Source: Alistipes sp. (GTDB taxonomy: Bacteria; Bacteroidota; Bacteroidia; Bacteroidales; Rikenellaceae). Taken from it: DNA of 45,338 nucleotides. The translations under genes and the position numbers were made by a program. The notes under the pieces were generated by a model. The model saw only the letters and a list, made by a program, of their open reading frames with translations, was not told the origin of the DNA and did no database searches. The stretch covers positions 1 through 45,338 of the forward strand of contig JAIECN010000058.1 in the NCBI GenBank assembly GCA_029068505.1, written 5' to 3'. Numbering within the stretch: position 1 is the first letter of the stretch; every line of letters begins with the position of its first letter. Positions 18,170-25,512 of the stretch are shown one piece after another.

Positions 18170-19432
18170 ATGAAAGTTCTTGTTATCGGTTCCGGCGGTC
18201 GTGAGCACGCCATCGTCGATGCGTTGACCCGTTCGCCGCAGGTCGACAAGTTGTTCTGCGCACCCGGCAATGCCGGTATCGCGCGGCAGGCCGAGTGCGT
18301 GGCCATCCGCGAGACCGAGGTCGAACGGTTGCGCGACTTCGCTGCGGCCGAGGGGATCGGTCTTACGGTCGTGGGGCCTGAGGCGGCGTTGGCTGCCGGA
18401 GTCGTCGATGCGTTCCGGGCCGCAGGGTTGCGGATTTTCGGCCCGACGAAGGCCGCCGCACGCATCGAGTCGTCCAAGGAGTTCGCCAAGGAGTTGATGG
18501 CGAAATACAGCATCCCGACGGCCGGCTTCAAGGCCTTTACGGAGTATGGCGCGGCCCGGGAATACGTCATGGCGCGCCCCTTTCCCGCCGTGTTGAAATA
18601 CGACGGGTTGGCCGCTGGCAAGGGCGTCGTCATCGCGCAGAGTGCCGAGGAGGCCGACGCCGCTTTGCGCGACATGCTCCTCGACGACAAGTTCGGCCAG
18701 GGCAAGGTCGTCGTGGAGGATTATCTCGAAGGCCCCGAATTCTCGTTCATGTGCTTCGTCTCGGGGCACCGCGTGTGGCCGATGGTGCTCGCGCAGGATC
18801 ACAAGCGGGCTTTCGACGGCGACAAGGGACCGAACACGGGCGGCATGGGGGCTTATTCGCCGGTGCCGTTCATCACGAAGGACGACGAACGCCATGCTTT
18901 GGAGCATATCATGCAGCCCGTGGCCGACGCCATGGTCGCCGAGGGGTGCCCGTTCCAGGGGGTGCTCTACGGCGGATTGATGAAGACCGCGCAGGGCATC
19001 CGGGTCATCGAGTTCAACGCCCGCTTCGGCGACCCCGAGACCGAGGTCGTGTTGCCGCGTCTGAAAAGCGATATCGTCGACATCTTTTGTGCCGTGGCCG
19101 ACGGGTGCGATGCTACGTTGGAGTGGCACGATTTCGTCACTCTGGGCATCGTGCTCGCATCGAAAGGTTATCCCGAGGCTTATGAAAAAGGGCATCCGAT
19201 CGAGGGGTTGGAGCGCATCGGAGGCTCGGTCTACCACATGGGCACCCGGGCCGAGGGCGGACGCGTAGTGACGGCCGGCGGACGTGTGCTTTTCGTCGTG
19301 GGGCGTGGTGCGACGCTGGCCGAAGCTCGCGAAAAAGCACTCGCCGACGTGGCCCGCATCGACTGCGACAACCTCTTCCACCGCTCCGACATCGGTCATT
19401 GGGCGTTGGAGGAAATTACGGTTCACCGTTAA
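18170..19432 (+). CDS. purD: Phosphoribosylamine-glycine ligase
   Basis: Second pathway step: phosphoribosylamine, glycine and ATP give GAR. The 420-residue ATP-grasp protein shows VIGSGGREHAI at the N-terminus, VGPEAALAAGVVD, LKYDGLAAGKGVVIA, the family hallmark GPNTGGMGAYSP, and IEFNARFGDPETEVVLPR. It is the last pur gene of the run. Downstream lies a second copy of the intergenic repeat and then folD, and I see no clear terminator between them. Confidence 0.97.
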   Translation: MKVLVIGSGGREHAIVDALTRSPQVDKLFCAPGNAGIARQAECVAIRETEVERLRDFAAAEGIGLTVVGPEAALAAGVVDAFRAAGLRIFGPTKAAARIESSKEFAKELMAKYSIPTAGFKAFTEYGAAREYVMARPFPAVLKYDGLAAGKGVVIAQSAEEADAALRDMLLDDKFGQGKVVVEDYLEGPEFSFMCFVSGHRVWPMVLAQDHKRAFDGDKGPNTGGMGAYSPVPFITKDDERHALEHIMQPVADAMVAEGCPFQGVLYGGLMKTAQGIRVIEFNARFGDPETEVVLPRLKSDIVDIFCAVADGCDATLEWHDFVTLGIVLASKGYPEAYEKGHPIEGLERIGGSVYHMGTRAEGGRVVTAGGRVLFVVGRGATLAEAREKALADVARIDCDNLFHRSDIGHWALEEITVHR

Positions 19433-19462
19433 GGATCGGAGGGGGTATGCTTCCCTTTCGGA

Positions 19463-19539
19463 TTGCAAGGTCGCAAGACCTTGCGACCGGGGCCGGCTCG
19501 CATCGGAGATGCGACCCCCGCAGCCGGCCCGGGCGAATG
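19463..19539. repeat. Structured intergenic repeat, copy 2
   Basis: About 77 bp, closely matching 4333-4408. Hairpin 1 is GCAAGGTC (19465-19472) with GACCTTGC (19477-19484), loop GCAA. Hairpin 2 is TCGCATC (19498-19504) with GATGCGA (19508-19514), loop GGA, inside CCGGCT/AGCCGG. Relative to copy 1 a C-G pair in hairpin 2 has become T-A, and hairpin 1 differs but remains fully paired. It lies between purD and folD, both + strand. Confidence 0.8.
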
Positions 19540-19617
19540 CAGCGTGACAGGATGGAACGGCGTGCTGCTGCCGGGTATGAATAGAGCGAAGGAATTGTCT
19601 AATTATGTGATTACGAT

Positions 19618-20466
19618 ATGATTATCAGCGGTAAGGAACTTTCGGCCAAATTGAAGGCCGATATGGCGGCGGAAGTGGCTACTTTCCCCGCGAAATATGG
19701 GCGCGTGCCCCATCTGGCGGTGATTCTGGTGGGCGAAGATCCCGGCAGCGTCAGCTACGTGACCGGCAAGGCCAAGGCTTCGGCCGAGGTGGGCATCCGC
19801 AACACGACGATCCGCAAGCCTGCGACCATTTCCGAGGCGGAGTTGCTCGACATCGTGGCCGGGTTGAACGCCGACGCGGAGGTCGACGGCATTCTGGTGC
19901 AGCTGCCCCTGCCGAAGCATATCGACGAGGATCGCGTCATCGCCGCTATCGACAAATCGAAAGATGTCGACGGCTTCCACCCGCTCAACGTGGCGGCCCT
20001 GTGGCAGAAGCAGCCTTGTACGCTGCCCTGCACGCCAAAGGGGATCATCAAGATGCTCAAGGCGGCGGGCGTCGACATCGCGGGCCGCGAGGCGGTCGTC
20101 ATCGGGCGCAGCAACATCGTGGGATTGCCCGTGGCGAAGTTGCTGTTGGATGAGAACGCCACTGTGACCGTCGCTCACAGCCGCACGCGCGATCTGCCCG
20201 GGGTGACGCGCCGCGCCGAAATCCTTGTTGTCGCGATCGGTCGTCCGAAGTTCGTCACGGCCGACATGGTGGCCGAGGGTGCCGTGGTAATCGACGTCGG
20301 GGGCAACCGCGATCCCGAGAGCGGCAAGCTGTGCGGCGATGTCGATTTCGCGGCCATCGAACCCAAAGCCTCCGTCATCACGCCCGTGCCCGGCGGTGTC
20401 GGGCCTATGACGATCTGCTGCCTGATGGAAAACACCATCGAATGTTTCCTGCGCAAGCGGAAATAG
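19618..20466 (+). CDS. folD: Methylenetetrahydrofolate dehydrogenase / cyclohydrolase
   Basis: Interconverts 5,10-methylene-, methenyl- and 10-formyl-THF with NADP(+), feeding formyl groups to PurN and PurH encoded just upstream. The 282-residue protein shows VGEDPGSVSYVTGKAKA with the catalytic Tyr and Lys, VQLPLPKHID, DGFHPLN, the nucleotide-binding GRSNIVGLPVAKLLL, DVGGNRD, and the C-terminal TPVPGGVGPMTI. The usual Cys in the YVxxKxKxC motif is Ser here. It ends before a strong terminator, so the + strand block closes with it. Confidence 0.97.
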   Translation: MIISGKELSAKLKADMAAEVATFPAKYGRVPHLAVILVGEDPGSVSYVTGKAKASAEVGIRNTTIRKPATISEAELLDIVAGLNADAEVDGILVQLPLPKHIDEDRVIAAIDKSKDVDGFHPLNVAALWQKQPCTLPCTPKGIIKMLKAAGVDIAGREAVVIGRSNIVGLPVAKLLLDENATVTVAHSRTRDLPGVTRRAEILVVAIGRPKFVTADMVAEGAVVIDVGGNRDPESGKLCGDVDFAAIEPKASVITPVPGGVGPMTICCLMENTIECFLRKRK

Positions 20467-20518
20467 GACATTCTGCTGTGAGTGCGGCGGAAAGATGTTA
20501 AATCGTTTTTTAAAACGT

Positions 20519-20548
20519 TTTAGCCCGGCAGAAGCCGGGCTAAATTTT
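20519..20548 (+). terminator. Intrinsic terminator after folD
   Basis: Perfect 11-bp stem, TTTAGCCCGGC (20519-20529) with GCCGGGCTAAA (20534-20544), loop AGAA, followed by TTTT. A smaller CGTTTT/AAAACG hairpin lies just upstream. It closes the purD-folD end of the block. Confidence 0.85.
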
Positions 20549-20554
20549 GCCCTA

Positions 20555-20665
20555 AATGTTTCGAACGGAGGGGCGAAAATGTTATAGACGAAAGGCGGTG
20601 CCCGCAATGTTACGGATGGGAGGGTGTACTCGAAATGTTGTGGTCGGGCTGGGAGTTCGCAAGGT
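20555..20665. repeat. Degenerate tandem repeat between convergent genes
   Basis: Four units each open with AATGTT (20555, 20578, 20606, 20634), at spacings of 23, 28 and 28 bp, each followed by a G-rich, C-poor stretch. The units are imperfect and the period is not a multiple of 3. It lies in the gap between folD (+) and the DUF2156-GNAT gene (-). The rest of this 265-bp gap shows only the folD terminator. Confidence 0.5.
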
Positions 20666-20731
20666 CACGGTCGAGATGGTATGGTGCAACTCCGTCCTGC
20701 CCGTAAGTTTTGCTTGGAATTTCCCTATCTT

Positions 20732-22117
20732 CTATTTTTCTTGTTTTCGGCATTCCAATTTTTCCGGCAGGGGTGCGGCGGGATTGTGCAGCCGTACCAT
20801 CGCTATGTCGGTTGCCGGATCGCCTGTGCCGAAGTCGAAGTCGTCCGGCGTGCGGAACGTCACCGGTACGGCGCCCTCGAATCCGAATCGGCCGTAGAAG
20901 TCGCGCAGCCACGTTTCGCCCGGTGTCGGGATGAGCAGCGCCATCGCACCGCGTGCATCGGCCCGCCGCAGGGCTTCGCGCAGCAGCTGCGACGCCAGTC
21001 CCCGGTTGCGGTATTCCGCCGCCGTCGCCACGCCATAGATGTAGTCCACAGGGCCTGCGTCGCTGTCGAACGGCAGCAGATGCAGCATCGCCGCCAGCCG
21101 TCCGTCGCGTTCGATCGAGAGCATGCGCCGTCGGTCGTAGTGGCGGATCAGGAATGCGTCGACGAACGCGTCGTCGTCGCCGAACGTCTCTTGCCACAGT
21201 TCCTTGCAGGCCGCTTCGTCGTCGTGCAGGCGGATCGCCGTATATTTGCGAAGCAGTTCCGTCGGGTGGTAGGAGAGTTTGGCGTGGCGCAGGCCCTCGA
21301 TCCCCAGGTCTTCTTCGCGGTTGATCCGTATGAAGCGGGCCGGCAGATGTTCCGCAAAAAGTTTGTTGATGACCGTGAAGGCTCCGTCGAATGCCGTGTC
21401 GGCCTTCTCGACGTGGGTCACGAAGGTGGTCTCGTTCACGGCCGAGCCGTAGGTAAAGGCCGCCAGCCGATTGCCCGCATAGAGACAGCCGCCGCACAGC
21501 CCCAGAGCGTCGAAGTGTTCGAAAGCCCGTTGCATGGCCCGTTGTTCGGCGCACAGCTCCGAGGTGTGTCCCTCGTGGGTGCGGCGCCATTCGCGTTCGA
21601 GGGCCATGCACTCCGCGTGGCGGTCGGGTGTCAGTTCCTCGTAGCGGTAGTCGGGATATTCCGTCCGGAAGCGGTTGATGTGGTTGCGCTTGGGTTGGTA
21701 GCGGCGGCCCGGCAGGGTGCGCAGCTCCTCCGCATCGTAGATGTAGTCCTCCAGCGCACGATCCGACGCGAACGCGAACGCTCCCCGGTACATGTCGCGG
21801 ATCATTCGGCACCCCTCGTCCGTCAGTCCGATGAGCCGCAGGCGCTGCCCGTGGGCATGGGCGTCTTCGCGCAGCGTCGGGACGATCTTCGCGAAGTCGC
21901 CCGGCCCGACCGGTTGCATGTAGCCGATGCGGGGGCCGCCGTCGATGCGGAAGCGGATCACGAGGAAACCTTCCACTTCGGCCCAGGCGCTGCGGTAGAC
22001 CTCTTGCCAGCAGTACATGTTGGCGAACGCCAGGTCGCAGTTGCGGACGCCCGACGGCAGGGTGTAGCGTTCGATCGTCGTCCGGTCTTCGAGCCGCAGG
22101 GGTTTGAAATCAATCAT
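20732..22117 (-). CDS. DUF2156 - GNAT acyltransferase fusion
   Basis: A 461-residue protein of two acyltransferase-like halves. Residues 1 to about 295 match the DUF2156 fold, also the C-terminal part of the lysyl-phosphatidylglycerol synthase MprF; visible marks are the start FKPLRLEDRTTIERY, PGRRYQPKRNHINRF and INREEDLGIEGLRHAKLSYHPT. Residues about 310-440 are a GNAT domain with YIYGVATAAEYRNRGLASQLL, the acetyl-CoA loop. No membrane segments are seen, so it is probably cytosolic or peripheral. Its start overlaps the end of the LtaS-like sulfatase gene by 8 bp. The substrate is unknown; an amino-acyl or acyl transfer to a lipid or envelope component is inferred only. Confidence 0.8.
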   Translation of the reverse strand: MIDFKPLRLEDRTTIERYTLPSGVRNCDLAFANMYCWQEVYRSAWAEVEGFLVIRFRIDGGPRIGYMQPVGPGDFAKIVPTLREDAHAHGQRLRLIGLTDEGCRMIRDMYRGAFAFASDRALEDYIYDAEELRTLPGRRYQPKRNHINRFRTEYPDYRYEELTPDRHAECMALEREWRRTHEGHTSELCAEQRAMQRAFEHFDALGLCGGCLYAGNRLAAFTYGSAVNETTFVTHVEKADTAFDGAFTVINKLFAEHLPARFIRINREEDLGIEGLRHAKLSYHPTELLRKYTAIRLHDDEAACKELWQETFGDDDAFVDAFLIRHYDRRRMLSIERDGRLAAMLHLLPFDSDAGPVDYIYGVATAAEYRNRGLASQLLREALRRADARGAMALLIPTPGETWLRDFYGRFGFEGAVPVTFRTPDDFDFGTGDPATDIAMVRLHNPAAPLPEKLECRKQEK

Positions 22118-24059
22118 CGATCACGTAGCTTTTGCGTTCGATATGGGCGTAGTATTGTTGCACCAGCGCCCGGAAGCGCAGTTCCGTCGGGTCGGCGTCG
22201 GGAGCCGGCGGCAATGCGTCGTCGAACGCCGCCACGCCCTCGCCGGTCAGTGCCCGGAATCCTGCGTCGTAGCTCACAGCCCACTGCGGCCGGTCGGGTT
22301 CGTTCAGCACGTCGCGCCCGAATGCGAAGTAGGGTTCGCGGTTGCCCAGCAGGCCCAGCACCGTGGGCATCACGTCGATCTGCTGGACGATGTCGTCCAC
22401 TTGCCCGCGCAGCACCCCGTCGGGCGTGTAGAAAAAGCCGATGATGTGGTGGCTGCCGGGATATTCGTGCGTGTCGGCCGCCCATTTTTCCGACGATACA
22501 TGATCCGCCACGAATACAAAAAGCGTGCGGCGGAACCACTCCGTGTCTGCGAAACGTTCGAAGAAACGGCGGAAAGCCAGGTCGTCGTAGGCTGCGCCTT
22601 TGTGGATGCGCGTGTAGCCCTCGGGCAGCGTGGTCGCATAGCGTTCCGGCACCACGAACGGGTGGTGCGCCGAGAGGGTGAACAGCGCACCGAAAAAAGG
22701 CTGCGGCGTCTTGCCCAGTTCTTCGCCTGCGAATTGCAGGAACTCCTCGTCCCAGATGCCCCAGTAGCCGTCGAAGTCGTTCGTGCCGTGGGCTGCTTCG
22801 TATTCTTCGCGGTTGACCAGACGCTCGATGCCTGCCGACCGGGCATAGGCTCCGAAGCCCATCGAGCCGCGTTCCGAGCCGCAGAAAAAGAGCGTCGAGT
22901 AGCCCTGCGACGCCAGGATGGCCGGCAGCTGGCGGCTGCGTCCCAGCGATTGGGGCATCAGTACGAACGGCGTTTTGAACGAGGGGATGCTCCCCAGAAT
23001 CGAGGGCATGGCTTGGATCGAGCGCGTGCCGTTGGCATACATGCGGCTGAATGTCAGCCCCTCGCGCATGAGCGAGTCGAGAAACGGCGTGAATCCCGGT
23101 TCGTCCCGGCCCGCGTAGAGGTCGGGACGCAGGTGGGCCGAGTGTTCGGCCGACATGCTCTCCATGATGAAGATCATCACGTTGCGGCCGCGCAACATGC
23201 CGTTCGCCGTGCCGGCAGGCAAGGCGGAGTCGCGATCGGTTTGCAGCTCGTTCCCGATAGTTTCCTGGGTCGCAGGCCAGTGTTCGGGCGTGAAAAGCCG
23301 CGGCAGGTCATCGTCCGAAAAATCCTTGCGGTAACGCACTTTGCCCGCCTGGCCGACCGTGCGCAGGATGCAGAACGGGTTGCTCAAGATGAGGTTCGCC
23401 TTGGCCGGATCGGCCGTGTAGAGGGTGGCGTTGGAGAGCGTGACCGGACGCGTGGCGCGGGTGAATCCGCCCCGCATGCCCGCTATGCACAACCCGGCCG
23501 CCAGCGCGAAGATCGCCGTATTGGCTGCGTAGAAGCTCCAGCCCGGGCGCAAGATCGACTGGCAGGGCGCCTTGCGCCCGTAGCCATATATGAGCAGAGC
23601 CAGCAACGCCAGCGCCGCCAGCAGCAGCGGCCAGTTTTCCGCCATGAACTTGGCCGCCAGCAGCAGCGAGTTGTCGTTCTCTGCGAAGAATATTTCGTCG
23701 GCCGTGAAGCGTTTCTGCGTGTAGCGGAAATAAACCGCGTCGGCGAGGTTGGCGGCGACGATCGATAAGAAGTTGGCGACGACGTAGTACCAGAAAAGCA
23801 TTTTCCGGTAGGCCGCACGGCACCTGAATTCGAACGGCACCAGCGACAGCAGGATGAAGATGCCGTTGGCGTAGATTACCGACACGGTGTCGAACAGCAG
23901 CGCTCCGCGCAGCAACGCTCCCGCTTCGTGCAGGCCTATGGCGCCGATCTGTTCCCTGTTGCAGAGGTAGAAGACCGTCCGGCAGATCCACAGCACTAAA
24001 TAGACCAGAGCCATGCGGCGCAGCAGCAGCGCCGGCGGCGTATGAAGTATTCTTCGCAT
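22110..24059 (-). CDS. Membrane sulfatase-family protein, LtaS-like
   Basis: A 649-residue protein with about five hydrophobic segments in the first 215 residues (for example near 18-33, 62-75, 87-103, 143-158 and 175-192), then a sulfatase/alkaline phosphatase-fold domain facing the periplasm. The domain opens with NVMIFIMESMSAEHS and has the predicted nucleophile T345 in YANGTRSIQAMPS, with metal-binding regions FVADHVSSE and PGSHHIIGFFYTPDG. This architecture fits lipoteichoic-acid synthase and phosphoethanolamine/phosphoglycerol transferase relatives. In a Gram-negative it probably moves a phospholipid head group onto a glycan or lipid. It lies 12 bp after nadC and overlaps the DUF2156-GNAT gene by 8 bp. 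The acceptor is unknown. Confidence 0.85.
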   Translation of the reverse strand: MRRILHTPPALLLRRMALVYLVLWICRTVFYLCNREQIGAIGLHEAGALLRGALLFDTVSVIYANGIFILLSLVPFEFRCRAAYRKMLFWYYVVANFLSIVAANLADAVYFRYTQKRFTADEIFFAENDNSLLLAAKFMAENWPLLLAALALLALLIYGYGRKAPCQSILRPGWSFYAANTAIFALAAGLCIAGMRGGFTRATRPVTLSNATLYTADPAKANLILSNPFCILRTVGQAGKVRYRKDFSDDDLPRLFTPEHWPATQETIGNELQTDRDSALPAGTANGMLRGRNVMIFIMESMSAEHSAHLRPDLYAGRDEPGFTPFLDSLMREGLTFSRMYANGTRSIQAMPSILGSIPSFKTPFVLMPQSLGRSRQLPAILASQGYSTLFFCGSERGSMGFGAYARSAGIERLVNREEYEAAHGTNDFDGYWGIWDEEFLQFAGEELGKTPQPFFGALFTLSAHHPFVVPERYATTLPEGYTRIHKGAAYDDLAFRRFFERFADTEWFRRTLFVFVADHVSSEKWAADTHEYPGSHHIIGFFYTPDGVLRGQVDDIVQQIDVMPTVLGLLGNREPYFAFGRDVLNEPDRPQWAVSYDAGFRALTGEGVAAFDDALPPAPDADPTELRFRALVQQYYAHIERKSYVIDD

Positions 24060-24071
24060 AGACCGGAAAGG

Positions 24072-24926
24072 TTATTCGCAGGCCTTGAGCGACATGTCGA
24101 GCGACTTGATCTGGTGGGTCAGCGCACCCACGGAGATGAAGTCCACGCCGCATTCGGCATATTCGCGCAGGTTCTCCAGCGTGATGCCGCCGCTCGATTC
24201 GGTTTCGCAGCGCCCGGCTACCTTGCGTACCGCTTCGCGCGTCATCGCCGGGGTGAAGTTGTCGAACATGATGCGGTCGGCGCCTCCTGCGGCGAACACT
24301 TCGTCGATATCCTCCAGCGTGCGCACTTCGCATTCGATCGGAATCGTCTTGCCCTTGGCCGCCAGGTATTCGCGCGCTCCGCGGATCGCCTTGCCGATGC
24401 CGCCGGCGAAGTCGATGTGGTTGTCCTTGAGCAGCACCATGTCGAACAGCCCCATGCGGTGGTTCTCGCCGCCGCCGATCTTCACGGCCATCTTGTCCAG
24501 CACGCGCATGCCGGGCGTGGTCTTGCGGGTGTCGAGCACCCGGGTGTGCAGGCCTTCCAGACGCGCTACGTAGACCGCCGTCTGCGTGGCTACGCCGCTC
24601 ATGCGCTGCATGATGTTCAGGAGGATGCGTTCAGCCTGGAGCAGCGAGCGCAGGCGCCCCGAGACGTAGAACGCCACGTCGCCCGGCTTCACGCGGTCGC
24701 CGTCGCGGAGCAGCTGTTCGAATTTCGCTTCGGGATCGAGGCGCCGCAGTACCAGTTCGGCGATTTCGATGCCCGCGATGGTTCCCTCCTGCTTGCACAG
24801 CAGGCGCATGCGGCCCTGCTCGTCAGCCGGGATGCAGCAGAGCGACGTGTGGTCGCCGTCGCCGATGTCTTCCTTGATGCAGAGTTCGATCAACTCTTCG
24901 ACAAAAGGTTTGTATTCGGGTTTCAT
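24072..24926 (-). CDS. nadC: Quinolinate phosphoribosyltransferase
   Basis: Makes nicotinate mononucleotide from quinolinate and PRPP, releasing CO2 and PPi. The 284-residue protein shows LNIMQRMSGVATQT, LDTRKTTPGMR, the core VKIGGGENHRMGLFDM, LLKDNHID, and the C-terminal barrel end ESSGGITLENL...FISVGALTH. nadE, the last NAD step, is also in the window (36562-38487) but in another transcription group. The start ATG follows TTTTTATATT on the minus strand. It heads the run nadC, sulfatase, DUF2156-GNAT. Confidence 0.96.
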   Translation of the reverse strand: MKPEYKPFVEELIELCIKEDIGDGDHTSLCCIPADEQGRMRLLCKQEGTIAGIEIAELVLRRLDPEAKFEQLLRDGDRVKPGDVAFYVSGRLRSLLQAERILLNIMQRMSGVATQTAVYVARLEGLHTRVLDTRKTTPGMRVLDKMAVKIGGGENHRMGLFDMVLLKDNHIDFAGGIGKAIRGAREYLAAKGKTIPIECEVRTLEDIDEVFAAGGADRIMFDNFTPAMTREAVRKVAGRCETESSGGITLENLREYAECGVDFISVGALTHQIKSLDMSLKACE

Positions 24927-24974
24927 AATATAAAAATGATCTGATTTATTATGGTCGCAACGATTCTCTCGGTT

Positions 24975-25511
24975 CTATTCTTTTAGTTTGCCCTCGTAGG
25001 TCACTTCATAGGTCATTGGGGCGCCGCCTTGTCCCGGTACGTCGCACGAAAAGCTCACGCGGCATGTCACGCCGTCGACCGAACCCTTGACGCCGGTGAG
25101 CGTGTAGGCCTCCATGGGTTTCCAGGCATATCCTCCTCCGACTTCGTTGGGCAGTCTCATTTCGGGCACGACGCGCTCCAGGTCGAACGAGAGGGCGTCG
25201 CCCGTGCCCGGGATGTAAGGTTGGGCGTAGAGACGTATTTCGAGGGCCGGCATCGCTGCGGCGAAGCGCGTGCGGTGCATATAGAGCGTGAAGTCGTTCA
25301 GCCCGGCGAATTCGAATTCGGCTTGCCGGTCGACGTAGACGCTGCCGTTGGCGGCCGTGGCGGTCGCCGTGCCGAAGAAGTGCATGTTGCTGCCCGTCAG
25401 CGAGCCGTTCTCGATCTTGGTGTTCGTCTCTGCAAAGCGGATTTCGTCGTCATCGTTGTTGCAGGCTGCAAAAGCCAGGGCTGCGCAGAGAAGCAGAAGC
25501 AGTTTTTTCAT
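24975..25511 (-). CDS. Predicted surface lipoprotein, calycin-like
   Basis: A 178-residue protein with a clear lipoprotein signal: MKKLLLLLCAALAFAAC, cleavage before C17. The mature end CNNDDDE is acidic like the Bacteroidota lipoprotein export signal, suggesting the outer face of the outer membrane. The body is beta-rich, with GSLTGSNMHFFG and DFTLYMHRTRFAAAMPALEI, reminiscent of calycin-like barrel lipoproteins of Bacteroidales; that family call is tentative. It starts 1 bp after the TonB receptor gene stops, so the two are probably co-expressed and may act together on one ligand. Confidence 0.7.
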   Translation of the reverse strand: MKKLLLLLCAALAFAACNNDDDEIRFAETNTKIENGSLTGSNMHFFGTATATAANGSVYVDRQAEFEFAGLNDFTLYMHRTRFAAAMPALEIRLYAQPYIPGTGDALSFDLERVVPEMRLPNEVGGGYAWKPMEAYTLTGVKGSVDGVTCRVSFSCDVPGQGGAPMTYEVTYEGKLKE

Positions 25512-25512
25512 C

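Noticed and set aside
20555..20665. CRISPR array
   Set aside because: Units are short, degenerate and lack unique spacers; no cas genes are nearby.
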